64,000 nt of DNA from CAVPXC01 sp963709505 (GTDB lineage Bacteria > Chloroflexota > Anaerolineae > JAAEKA01). The notes under the pieces were generated by a model. That model saw nothing but the letters and a program-made list of their open reading frames with translations. It made no database searches and was not told the origin of the DNA. A program made the position numbers and the translations under genes. Positions 9,559 to 17,920 of this stretch are shown piece by piece; position 1 is the stretch's first letter, and each line of letters begins with the position of its first letter. Where the stretch lies: NCBI GenBank assembly GCA_963709505.1, contig CAVPXC010000005.1:1-64000 (forward strand), written 5' to 3'.

Positions 9559-10120
9559 ATGGTCGAATTTGTGACTGTTTCAGCTACCTTTCTTGGTGCT
9601 TTCCTGGCATTTGGCCTCACGTAGTTTTACGACAAGTACAGGGAGAATCTTCGAGAGCAGGATGACCGAGCGAAAGTCATCAGCACGATCAGGTATGAAC
9701 TCACAAGGAACCTTCAATCAATCCGCCGTTTCGACAACAAGGACGCCCAGGCAGATATTTCCCAGGACATCGGAGGGGAGATGAACGAGGCCCACCTCCC
9801 AGGTGCAGGCCAAATCGCTGTCTTGCCCAATGTGAGACTGGAAAGGGCGGCGCTAGACACGACGATACACTCAGGTAAGCTTTTTTGCTGACCGGCGATA
9901 TCCTCGAAATGATCTTGGGGACTTTCGGAGGATTGACGTGGTGAATATGCATTCTGAGCAACTGATGAATTGAGCAAGTTCTCCACGTGATAGCAGTTCA
10001 ATTCCAATAATGGCGACTCTGTATGGCACAGTAACCGGCACTCTCGAGAATTTTAAGGAGAGCATTCCAGTAGTGATCCAGAAACTCGAAGCTTTGCTCT
10101 CGCAGACCAAAAGGGCTTGA
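9559..10120 (+). pseudogene. Membrane-anchored protein of unknown function, stop and frameshift
   Basis: ATG at 9559 opens MVEFVTVSATFLGAFLAFGLT, a single N-terminal membrane segment. It is followed by an in-frame TAG and then FYDKYRENLREQDDRAKVI, STIRYELTRNLQSIRRF, a soluble helical region. The frame breaks near 9880. The last part (MATLYGTVTGTLENFKESIP, then QKLEALL) ends with TGA at 10118-10120. Small proteins with one N-terminal helix followed by an RREQ-type helical stretch are widespread and mostly unnamed; I do not recognise a specific family. At least one stop plus one or two frameshifts make this decayed or misread. Confidence 0.4.
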
Positions 10121-10121
10121 C

Positions 10122-10536
10122 GTGAGCATTGTGCCCGACGATTATCTGGCAGCAGACGGTTGGAAGATTCGACTGCTCCCGGATATGCGCAATGGTGGGG
10201 TGGCTCACTGAACTCTGCCCATCGGCGCCATGTCGAGCGCGGTGTTGTCCACCGTACCGTCGAAGAGATGGTACTGTTTGTCCGGCCCGGGCTAGGTCTG
10301 GCGCAAGCGTGGGCCAGCGGAGGAGATCGTCGACTTCCGCCCCGGGAACCTGTCTCACGATCCCGGCGGGCACTCGCTTTCAGTTTCGAAACACCGATGA
10401 AGCGCCTCTGTGCATCCTGAACGCTACCATACCTTCTCGGCCTGGGGAGCACGAGGCAAGACCGGTACCTGATCGTTGGGAGACAGCATCCTGGGTCAGC
10501 CAAAGCGAGATGGCGGCAAGCAATAGCACCAGTTGA
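10122..10536 (+). pseudogene. Cupin-domain protein, frameshifted
   Basis: GTG at 10122 (MSIVPDDYLAADGWKIRLLP) directly follows the preceding stop. The segments recover a small cupin when frames are joined: GGVAHCTLPIGAMS, a HRTVEEM strand with a start of the metal-site motif, VWRKRGPAEEIVDFRPG, and CLTIPAGTRFQFRNTDEAPL, the second cupin motif. The end is EARPVPDRWE. At least two frame changes lie between 10195 and 10345. Cupins of this size usually bind a metal and a small acid or sugar; the substrate cannot be told here. Confidence 0.5.
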
Positions 10537-10551
10537 CGAGGGAGACTACTC

Positions 10552-11015
10552 ATGGATGAAGGAATCAGCCTGCTTGAAAACGCCTGCGAGGCCGGCGATC
10601 TGGACGTGGAAAACTTGCTTAACGAGTACAAGAAGCTGTACCCGCGGCCGCACTGGAAGCTCGTCGAAGACACGTAGAGCAGCAGGCCATAATCTACCAC
10701 AACATCATCGAGCAACTGAAGGACGGCAGGTTCGCCGGGCAAATCAAGTCGACCATCGGCGCGTTGGATCTTGTCCCAGCGTCCTACCTGCCGAACCCCA
10801 ACGTGCCTGCGCTACTGGAACAGGCCTTCATTAAAATCGCGCGGTATCGGAATGCGCTCGTCGAAGTCATCCGGTGTTTCGGCGGCGAACTCCTGAACGA
10901 GCTCGAATTCACGTTCGGGTTGACCATTAGCCTCGGTGTCGACGTGGGTTGCCCTCCGCCGGTTTCGATCGCCGTGGAGCACGCCGCGTCGACGCAGACG
11001 ATCACGCGTTACTGA
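10552..11015 (+). pseudogene. Hypothetical protein, one frameshift
   Basis: ATG at 10552, after GAGGGAGA, gives MDEGISLLENACEAGDLDVE and stops at 10675-10677. The next frame continues without loss as HVEQQAIIYHNIIEQLKDGR, STIGALDLVPASYLPNPN, ARYRNALVEVIRCFGGEL and a final beta-rich GLTISLGVDVG, to TGA at 11013-11015. One base shift near 10665 therefore splits a protein of about 154 residues. I do not recognise the family. It ends 28 bp before the EEP-family gene, with which it could be co-transcribed. Confidence 0.45.
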
Positions 11016-11043
11016 GGCCACACTTCACCACAGGAGGACAGAC

Positions 11044-12150
11044 ATGCCAGCGTCGTTCAAACTAGCCACCTTCAACGTCGAGAACCTCTTCAGCCGTGCA
11101 AAGGTCTTCAATTTCCGGGATCACTCCGTGGCTGACACAATTCTGGGCAACGTCGAAGAATTCCGTCGTCTCCTCAAGAAGGAGGTCTACACCGCCGCCG
11201 ACAAGGCAAAGATCATGGAACTGTACACCGGCGTCCTCAAGCCCTACATCGAAGTGACCGAAGATCGCGGCAAGTTGTTCAAAAAGCGGGGTTGGGCCGT
11301 CGTAGGCGTGGCCGCTGATGGCGTGGGCGACTGGGACGGCACGGTCGAGTTCAAGCGCGCGGAGTGGTCCGAGATCGCCCGAACGAACACAGCAAAGGTT
11401 ATCAAAGATGTCCGGGCGGATGTGGCGTGCATTGTGGAGGCCGAAGGTCTTCCTGCTCTCAAGTCATTCGACAGCGAGCTGCTGAAGTCCATGTATCGGT
11501 ATCACATGCTCATCGAAGCCAACGACCCACGCGGGATCGACGTTGGGCTCTACAGCACCTATGAGCTGGGCGCGCTATGGACGCACATGTTCGACAAGGA
11601 AGGTCAGAGCACCATCTTCAGCCGTGACTGCCTGGAGGTTGAGGTGATCTTGCCCGGGGATCAGCGGCTCTATGTGCTCTGCAACCATTTCAAGAGCCGA
11701 GGCTACGACGCCGACGGCACGGCCGACGAGAAGCGCACACGACAGGCCGCGCAGGTGGCGAAGATCCTCAGGGACAAGTACGACCTTGCCAGCCAGTGGG
11801 TCGTCGTCGCCGGCGATCTGAACGACAACCCGGAACGTGCGCCGCTGCGTTCCCTTCTGGATGTCCCCAACCTGTACGACGTGCTGGCGCTCCAGTTCCC
11901 CAACACGCCCATGAAACGCTGGACGTATCATTACGACCAATTCGAACAGATCGACTACATCCTGGTGTCCGCGCCCTTGCAGCAACGTTTCCACCGGGCG
12001 GGCGTAGAACGGCGCGGCATACACAGGCTGAATGCGCTGACGACTTCGTCCGGTGGAATGGTCGATATCGAAAAGGAATACAACAGCGTGACCCACTGGA
12101 CCAATGCCGCATCAGATCACGGCGCTGTCTGGGCCGAGTTTGACCTCTGA
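11044..12150 (+). CDS. Endonuclease/exonuclease/phosphatase (EEP) family hydrolase
   Basis: 368 residues. ATG at 11044 has CAGGAGGA upstream. It starts with LATFNVENLF, the EEP entry motif, and continues with VACIVEAEGL (metal-site Glu), the nucleic-acid or phosphoester core VLCNHFKSRG, VVVAGDLNDNPE (catalytic Asp/Asn) and the closing ASDHGAVWAEF (catalytic His). All hallmark positions are present, so it is probably active. The family includes DNases, sphingomyelinases and inositol phosphatases; the FNVENLF/HFKSRG flavour is common in bacterial nucleases of mobile and conflict-type loci. There is no signal peptide, so it should act in the cytoplasm. It is one of the few intact genes in this part of the window. 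Confidence 0.85.
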   Translation: MPASFKLATFNVENLFSRAKVFNFRDHSVADTILGNVEEFRRLLKKEVYTAADKAKIMELYTGVLKPYIEVTEDRGKLFKKRGWAVVGVAADGVGDWDGTVEFKRAEWSEIARTNTAKVIKDVRADVACIVEAEGLPALKSFDSELLKSMYRYHMLIEANDPRGIDVGLYSTYELGALWTHMFDKEGQSTIFSRDCLEVEVILPGDQRLYVLCNHFKSRGYDADGTADEKRTRQAAQVAKILRDKYDLASQWVVVAGDLNDNPERAPLRSLLDVPNLYDVLALQFPNTPMKRWTYHYDQFEQIDYILVSAPLQQRFHRAGVERRGIHRLNALTTSSGGMVDIEKEYNSVTHWTNAASDHGAVWAEFDL

Positions 12151-12265
12151 GCGATGGGCCGGTTCGTCAGATGCCATTGGCACTTAATCAGGCTCAATCA
12201 TTTGGTCAAACTGAGGGCCACTCCTTACTTGGTAAGTTGCTAACTGGCAGAATGGAGACAGACCC

Positions 12266-12753
12266 ATGTTTCGCAAATTCGCAGGGTTTCTGGCGGCTAT
12301 CTTCGTTTCGTGTATGCTCGCGTTCCTGCTGATCAGCATCTACGTCAGTCCCGCACAGGGCACCTTGGGATTCGAGCTTGCTACGACACTTCTCCAGGTC
12401 GGTGTCGTATCCGTGATCGGCGCATTCATTTCCATGTTCACCTTTGAATACCAACGGGAGAAGAATCGCGATCTTGAGCGGAGGAAGGACGAGTATCGGG
12501 AAGAGCGACTGAAAACTGTACTCAACCAAGCCACAGAAGCTTACAGTGCCGTCAAGAAGGCTCGGCTGCAGGGGAACCACCATCGAAAGAGCTTGCTTCG
12601 CTTCGCAGCCTGTCTGACTTCCTGGGGCACTCGAAGCCTAGCGACTTCCGAATTGAGGTGATAGAGCCATACCACCAGGTTCAACAGCTGATCCGATCTG
12701 ACCTACTCCACCCGAAGTTGACCACAGCAACGGCGCATGAAGTTGGCAGGTGA
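12266..12753 (+). pseudogene. Small membrane protein with coiled coil, one frameshift
   Basis: ATG at 12266 begins two membrane segments (FLAAIFVSCMLAFLLISIYV and LLQVGVVSVIGAFISMF). A charged coiled coil follows (EYQREKNRDLERRKDEYREE, then LNQATEAYSAVKKAR). The frame then breaks near 12570 and the adjacent frame continues KELASLRSLSDFLGHSKPSD, IEVIEPYHQVQQLI and LTTATAHEVGR to TGA at 12751-12753. Similar two-helix proteins with a YNAVKRxRR-like helix occur singly in many bacteria without known function. Total about 162 residues. Confidence 0.45.
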
Positions 12754-12943
12754 GCTCATACTTAAACAAGGCCGGCTTTGCCAGGTAGGACGCCGGTCTT
12801 TCGACAGGCGACCTCGAAGGCTTCCGGCGCGTCATCGCCACGAACGCGTCTGATAGCTCTTGTGCCCGGAAAGTCAGAAAAGCGCTCAACGCCGCTCAAG
12901 CCGCAGCATGATCGTTCGACCGGGACAAAGGAGACCCAAAGCA

Positions 12944-13312
12944 ATGCGCATTATCAGCAAGGACGATGTGAAAGAGCCAGTCAGGACCCTGGATGGCGAA
13001 ACCATCTACGAGATGATCGGAGCGCCATTCGAGCTTGGCGGAACGAAGAATCACAGCCTGGCGCTCGTGATGCTTCCTCCAGAAAGGTCATCGCGTCTTC
13101 ACTACCACAATGTGTCTGAAGAAACATACTTCATCCTCCGTGGCACTGCTCGAATAAGAATTGATGATCACGAGTTCACGCTGCGTCCAGATCAGGCTTG
13201 TCTGATCAAGCCCCTGGAACAGCATCAAGTTTTCAACGATGGTCCGGAATCCCTCGAATTCGTAACCATCTTCGCGCCTCCTTGGACTCCCGATGATTCG
13301 GCTTTCATCTGA
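12944..13312 (+). CDS. Cupin-2 domain protein
   Basis: 122 residues. ATG at 12944 is preceded by AAAGGAGA. A single cupin barrel: motif 1 SSRLHYHNVSEETYFILRG contains the metal ligands His-His-Glu, and motif 2 is LIKPLEQHQVFNDGPESL with the third histidine. It ends FAPPWTPDDSAF, a common tail of small mannose-6-phosphate-isomerase-like cupins. The substrate is unknown. It reads in the same direction as the cupin at 13378, 66 bp downstream; the two may be co-expressed. Confidence 0.8.
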   Translation: MRIISKDDVKEPVRTLDGETIYEMIGAPFELGGTKNHSLALVMLPPERSSRLHYHNVSEETYFILRGTARIRIDDHEFTLRPDQACLIKPLEQHQVFNDGPESLEFVTIFAPPWTPDDSAFI

Positions 13313-13377
13313 CGCAGGCTACGAGTGTGCGGATACGCTAAAGATTGCCAGGATAATTTCCTGGCAGGAGGACTACA

Positions 13378-13923
13378 ATGAACCGGGTTTTTGGCATTGA
13401 GGGTGGGTTTACAGTTCCCGACGGCACGACCGTCTATCCATTCCTGAACTCGAAAAACTCCACGAGCGGGCTGCCATGGGATCTGCTGGACGGTTTCAGT
13501 CTCTCGGCCGGCGACATCGAGCCACACAGCAAATCCAAAATTCACATCATGCCACAGGTGACGCAGGTGACCTTTGTCGTGCGCGCGGAGCTCGAGATCG
13601 CCATGAAGGACAGCCAAGTCCGTGATCCTTACACACTCTGGCTCACCGAACAACAAGCCGTCGTCACTCAGCCAGGCACGTTTTTCCAGCTCATCAATCC
13701 GACCGCAGTCGCCTGCCGCGTCTTGTACATCGTTAGTCCACCCTACGTCTTCGATATGCAAGATGGCCAGATCCTCTACGACGACACGATCGCGTTTGAT
13801 GAGGATTGGCAGGCTCTGGCAGAGCTGAACTGGCGGCCGCCGGCACTGCTGACTGGCCAAATCACCGCGGAAGATCGAGAGGCAGCCTTGGATAGGCTCG
13901 TACGGCGCGTCCGGGGCTCCTGA
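13378..13923 (+). CDS. Cupin-like protein
   Basis: 181 residues. ATG at 13378 with CAGGAGGA upstream. It opens MNRVFGIEGGFTVPDGTTVY, then has a beta-barrel core: GFSLSAGDIEPHSKSKIHI, VTQVTFVVRAELEIAM, TQPGTFFQLINPTAVACRVL and IVSPPYVFDM. The positions correspond to a cupin fold, but the classic HxH metal motif is weak (only HSKSKIHI), so metal binding is uncertain. It follows the cupin at 12944. The function is unknown. Confidence 0.65.
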   Translation: MNRVFGIEGGFTVPDGTTVYPFLNSKNSTSGLPWDLLDGFSLSAGDIEPHSKSKIHIMPQVTQVTFVVRAELEIAMKDSQVRDPYTLWLTEQQAVVTQPGTFFQLINPTAVACRVLYIVSPPYVFDMQDGQILYDDTIAFDEDWQALAELNWRPPALLTGQITAEDREAALDRLVRRVRGS

Positions 13924-13929
13924 TCAACG

Positions 13930-14340
13930 TTCGATGCGCTGATACTTCTCCGTGCGCCTGCCAATCATCGACCATGGGTACAGCTTTAACTCGCAGATCG
14001 GGTTCGAGCAGCACGATCTCTATCAACGCTAGAACCGGCGTTCTCAATGTGGCTTACGTCGAGCGTTTCAACGCTACCTTCCGCAGCCGGCTGGCAACCC
14101 TGGTGCGCTGGGGCCGCTCCCTGGCTTGCACTGCGAAGACACCGGAAACAGGGATCTACCTAGCCGGCTGCGTCTACAATCTCTGCACCTGGCATCAGAG
14201 CTTGATTCTGTCGCCCTGATTCGTTGATCGGTATCGCCAACAGTGAAGGTGGGTGCAAGGGCCGTCAGTGGAAAGAGCTTCGCTGATTCGCGCCTGTCCG
14301 AGCAAGACATGGACTGGTTGGCCGCGCAGCTAAACTGATT
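13930..14340 (+). pseudogene. IS1-like transposase remnant
   Basis: The stretch 14050-14219 reads NVAYVERFNATFRSRLATLV, WGRSLACTAKTPETGIYLAG and CVYNLCTWHQSLIL. This is the C-terminal catalytic end of an IS1-like DDE transposase, as common in Chloroflexota (VERxNATFRxRLAxLxRRxR, then YLxGxVYNFCxxHxSL). No complete N-terminus, stop-free frame or terminal repeats remain, so this is a dead fragment. The DNA up to 14340 contains a further out-of-frame piece that could belong to it. It marks past transposition next to the protease/nuclease pair. Confidence 0.55.
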
Positions 14341-14488
14341 TTCCGCCGAAATTAGGAGTTTTGGCCCCAATGAAGCATACTATCCGGGCACACAACACCT
14401 TGACGAAGACCGGCGAATCACAAGACGGAGGCAGGCATGGTTTACCAGGATACAGCCGAATAAGGCCATGAGAGTTGGTCATAAATCA

Positions 14489-14521
14489 AGGACCGCGCTT
14501 CGGTGTTGACTGAAGCACGGT
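14489..14521. promoter_or_regulatory. Hairpin in the leader region of the protease gene
   Basis: ACCGCGCTTCGGT (14489-14501) can pair imperfectly with ACTGAAGCACGGT (14509-14521). It lies in the 380-bp gap before the protease gene, which otherwise shows no gene. Its function is unknown. Confidence 0.3.
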
Positions 14522-14721
14522 CACCGCCGTGTCATGGTGGTTGCCAAACACATCCATACACGAAGGCGACCCTATGATACCTGATAAGGCGCTTCTTGTC
14601 ATCTTGGTACGATTGGTCGATCACACACATTCCAGAACCGCCGCCAGCCAAGCGTCAGCGAGGGCATCCCAAGGTGTCATCTGCAACACAGACCGGGAGT
14701 GTGACACCAATGGAGGTAAAC

Positions 14722-15738
14722 ATGGCAACAAGAAACTCGCAAGTAACCATCGAGACAATCAAGTACATGCTGACCCGAGGAGATCTTCAGGGAGCGCTCG
14801 GTCAACTGGAAAGCTATCTGAGGACGGCTGACTCCGGCCTGTACACCCAGGTGATCCTGCTGCAAACCCACGTGCACACGCTCACCGGCGACGAGGTGCG
14901 AGGTGAGATCAGCCGCGCCACGGCCCGGGCCGGACGCGCGGAGATTCGAGACGCAGTGCTGGATATCCTGGCACAAATACCGATCGACGAACCAGCGACG
15001 GCACGTGATGTCTCTGGTCCTATCAGAGAGGTGCTCGACACACCGCTACCTGATGACCTCGGCATGGCAAAGCTCATCGGGATGAACAACCTTCAGGAGA
15101 TCTCCTGGCTGGAACAAGGCCTGCAATGCGCGAGGAGCGTGTGCCGCATCATCACCCCGGTCGGACCGGGCACCGGCTTTCTGATCGCCGCCGACCTCGT
15201 GATGACCAACAATCACGTCCTCTCAAATCCTGAGATTGCACGGCTATCGAAGGCCGAGTTCAACTATCAGCACAACGTCACCGGCGCCCTTCTGCCAACC
15301 TACCGGTACGATTTCGACCCTGATCGTTTTCACACGAGCCCGGCACAGAAGCTGGATTACACTATCATCGGTGTTCACCCGAACAACGATCTACCTGACC
15401 TGGCAAGCTGGGGCCATCTCCCGCTCAACCCCCGTGCCGATCCGGTGCCCAACGAGCATGTGACTATCATCCAGCATCCCAATGGCGCACCCAAACAGAT
15501 TGCCGTGACGGCCAACCAGGTTGTCGGGCTCTGGGAACACCGGCTCCAATATTCGACTGACACGATGCCCGGCTCAAGTGGCTCGCCGGTCTTCAACGAT
15601 CTGTGGCAGGTCATTGCACTTCATCACGCCGGTGGCGATTTGCAGAGCAACGATCAGGGCGACCGCCAATTCGTCAACGAGGGCATCCTGATGTCTGCCA
15701 TCCAAACAGATGCTGGCGACCTCTGGCCCGGTCCGTGA
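14722..15738 (+). CDS. Effector-associated-domain / trypsin-like serine protease
   Basis: 338 residues. The ATG at 14722 is chosen over an ATG at 14710 because GGAGGT (14712-14717) is correctly spaced for it. Residues 8-85 (IKYMLTRGDLQGALGQLESY, QVILLQTHVHTL, EIRDAVLDIL) look like a helical effector-associated domain (EAD11-type), a death-like adaptor found in predicted NTPase-driven conflict systems. Residues 125-335 are a trypsin-fold protease with the triad His165 (MTNNHVL), Asp212 (LDYTIIGV) and Ser286 (MPGSSGSP). No signal peptide, so it should be cytoplasmic, recruited through the EAD and released to cut a target. The next gene, 75 bp on, is a NUC1-type nuclease and a probable partner. 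The EAD subtype is from memory. Confidence 0.8.
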   Translation: MATRNSQVTIETIKYMLTRGDLQGALGQLESYLRTADSGLYTQVILLQTHVHTLTGDEVRGEISRATARAGRAEIRDAVLDILAQIPIDEPATARDVSGPIREVLDTPLPDDLGMAKLIGMNNLQEISWLEQGLQCARSVCRIITPVGPGTGFLIAADLVMTNNHVLSNPEIARLSKAEFNYQHNVTGALLPTYRYDFDPDRFHTSPAQKLDYTIIGVHPNNDLPDLASWGHLPLNPRADPVPNEHVTIIQHPNGAPKQIAVTANQVVGLWEHRLQYSTDTMPGSSGSPVFNDLWQVIALHHAGGDLQSNDQGDRQFVNEGILMSAIQTDAGDLWPGP

Positions 15739-15813
15739 GGTCAATGTTCCACTGAGGCTAGTATGTTTTCGCAACGAAACGATCAGTAGCCACAAGAAAC
15801 TGAGGGTAATACT

Positions 15814-16681
15814 ATGACAACAGAAGAGACAATCACGACAACACCGATCGAAGCGGCAGAGCTTGAATTGGCGTGGTACGCCAGTAGCATCGGATACGAT
15901 CCCAACTTCCTGGGTCCAGCCGTCGATCTGCCAAAGATCTCAGATCTCCGCATGCATGACGTTGTGCCGCTCAAGGCCAGCACGGAGCACGTCCTCAACT
16001 ACACCCACTTCTCGGTGGTCATGAGCAAATCGCGCCGTTTAGCCTATTTCACCGCCGTGAACATCGACGGCGCCCAAGCGATCGAACTGCTGCGAACTGG
16101 CGACCGTTGGTATTTCGATCCCCGGATTGAACGCCAGTATCAGTCGGGACCAAGCCTCTATCAGGACAATGACCTTGATCGTGGTCACCTGGTGCGCCGC
16201 CTTGACCCTGTATGGGGCGACCAGGCGAAGTCTGCCAACGAGGACACCTTCCACTTCACAAACGCCGCCCCACAACACAAGAAACTCAACCAACAAACCT
16301 GGCTGGATCTGGAGGAGTACATTCTACAGAACGCCGATCGCGAGAATATCAAGGTCACCGTGTTCACTGGCCCGGTATTCCGGGCTGACGATATGTTGTA
16401 CCGAGGCGAGTACAAAATCCCCACTGAATACTGGAAGGTCGTCGTCATTCTCAAGGAGGATGGCGAACTTTCGGCCACCGCCTACCTGCAGAGCACAGAA
16501 GAACCTGATCGAGGATCTCGAGTTTGCGTATGGCGAGTACAAGACCTACCAGATCCCCGTTTCTCTCGTCGAAACGCTTGCCGAGCTTGACTTTGGTGAT
16601 CTACGGACCCATGATCCGCTTAGCACCCTTGAAGTGGCTGTTGGCCGGATAATTCAGGGTCCCCAGGATATCCTTCTATGA
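15814..16681 (+). CDS. DNA/RNA non-specific endonuclease (NUC1/NucA family), one frameshift
   Basis: ATG at 15814. The core has HFSVVMSKSRRLAYFTAVNI, then DNDLDRGHLVRR with the catalytic DRGH (residues 122-125), and FHFTNAAPQHKKLNQQTW carrying the metal-ligand Asn. The frame breaks near 16495 (an extra base in AGCACAGAAG would do it) and the next frame restores LIEDLEFAYGEYKTYQIPVS to TGA at 16679-16681. Family enzymes cut single- and double-stranded DNA and RNA using Mg2+. There is no signal peptide, so it could be a self-damaging effector controlled by the adjacent EAD-protease. About 288 residues if the shift is repaired. Confidence 0.8.
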
Positions 16682-16827
16682 ACTCCACGCTTTAAAGATA
16701 GGGAAACGCTTACAGCTTAGGGATCAATCGGCATTCTCGTGCGCCGCGCCGCCGGCGGAATTGTGATGGTCCAACGAAAAGCCGACGAATGCTGCGTACA
16801 ATAATCGAATTTTCGTCAAATTGCCCC

Positions 16828-16856
16828 TTGACTCTTTGCATAACTGATTCTATAAT
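16828..16856 (+). promoter_or_regulatory. Near-consensus sigma-70 promoter for the secreted protein
   Basis: TTGACT (16828-16833) and a perfect TATAAT (16851-16856) are separated by 17 bp, the ideal spacing. The start codon of the next gene is at 16912, leaving a leader of about 50 bases with GGAGGA near its end. Confidence 0.75.
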
Positions 16857-16911
16857 AGAATTGTCAATATCCGTTTTTTGGATTAGCCTTTTCTCAGCAG
16901 GGAGGAAGACT

Positions 16912-17820
16912 ATGCAACGTCGTCCGAACCATCTCTTCACATTGCTGGCCGTGGTTGTGCTGCTGGTCGTTACGGTTGGCGGCGCAGGCGCCTCTGGAGA
17001 CGCGCCGATGTCCGACTGGTCAGCCTGGCAGGCGTATTTTACGCCCATTGTTCCCCCATCCGCCAGCGGCCCCGGTAGTCCGGCCGGCCGCCCTATTCCC
17101 ACGAAGTCACCATCTTTTGCCGAGTTGCAGGCCTGGGTCAACATGATTCCCACGTTTCCCGAGCCCTCAATGATGGCGCATGCAGAAGAAGTGGCCCGCG
17201 GTACGGACCATTCCACGATTGTCGGTCATGGCCCGGCCAAAAGTGGAGTGGCAGCTCGCAACGAGTGGGCTTACGGCAACCAGTTGTTGAACTCGTCCAA
17301 TCCCGGCCCCTTCTTTGAAACATTTGACCACTTCTACGGGATCACAACGCGCATGATCCCCGACCTTTGGGGTGGCTATGCCTATCGAGGGGCTGAAAGC
17401 GTGACCCTCGATCGCGAGCAGGTCGTTAAGGACGAAAGCCCCTATGACGGCAGCTACTCCATGAAGGTTGCGGCTTCGGTACCGTTTGAAGCCGGCATCT
17501 CGCGCGAAATCATGGTCAAGCCCGGCGCCAAGGTTACGGTGCGGACCATGTACCTGCTCTACGATCACGGCGGCCTCCATGGCGGCGAAAACTGGACCTA
17601 CGACTGGGCCGCTCTCGGCGTCAAGTGCGACGACATGGATGCCGAATGGGTCAACGGCCCATGGCACGGCCAGTGGCTCCCCTTGGAGCATACGGTCGTA
17701 GCTGGGCCCGAGGGTCGCATCATGATCTTCTTGCAGGTCATCAGCCCGCTGGCCGAAAACGTCAACGGCTACTTTGACAACGTCCAGGTCTGGGTGGACG
17801 GCGAGCCTTACAAAGGCTAA
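16912..17820 (+). CDS. Secreted protein of unknown function with carbohydrate-binding-like fold
   Basis: 302 residues with an N-terminal signal peptide (basic start MQRRPNH, hydrophobic LLAVVVLLVVTVGG, then cleavage near GAGAS). The rest is rich in Trp, Gly and beta strands: FETFDHFYGITTRMIPDLWG, SYSMKVAASVPFEAGISREI, TVRTMYLLYDHGG, WTYDWAALGVKCDDM, and the last strand VNGYFDNVQVWVDG. Strand order and the closing FDNVQVW resemble jelly-roll carbohydrate-binding modules, but I cannot assign a family. It has its own strong promoter and a strong terminator, so it is probably an independent, well-expressed exported protein. Confidence 0.6.
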   Translation: MQRRPNHLFTLLAVVVLLVVTVGGAGASGDAPMSDWSAWQAYFTPIVPPSASGPGSPAGRPIPTKSPSFAELQAWVNMIPTFPEPSMMAHAEEVARGTDHSTIVGHGPAKSGVAARNEWAYGNQLLNSSNPGPFFETFDHFYGITTRMIPDLWGGYAYRGAESVTLDREQVVKDESPYDGSYSMKVAASVPFEAGISREIMVKPGAKVTVRTMYLLYDHGGLHGGENWTYDWAALGVKCDDMDAEWVNGPWHGQWLPLEHTVVAGPEGRIMIFLQVISPLAENVNGYFDNVQVWVDGEPYKG

Positions 17821-17846
17821 GCCCCAGACAAATTGAACTCAACTGA

Positions 17847-17881
17847 AAAACAGGCCCTGGCATCGTGCCAGGGCCTGTTTG
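17847..17881. terminator. Strong bidirectional intrinsic terminator
   Basis: AACAGGCCCTGGCA pairs perfectly with TGCCAGGGCCTGTT around a 3-base loop, with A-run before and T-run after. It sits between two convergent genes (17820 and 17921) and can stop both. Confidence 0.9.
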
Positions 17882-17920
17882 CGTAAGACCGCAAACTGCT
17901 CTTGCAAACCCACAAGTGCA

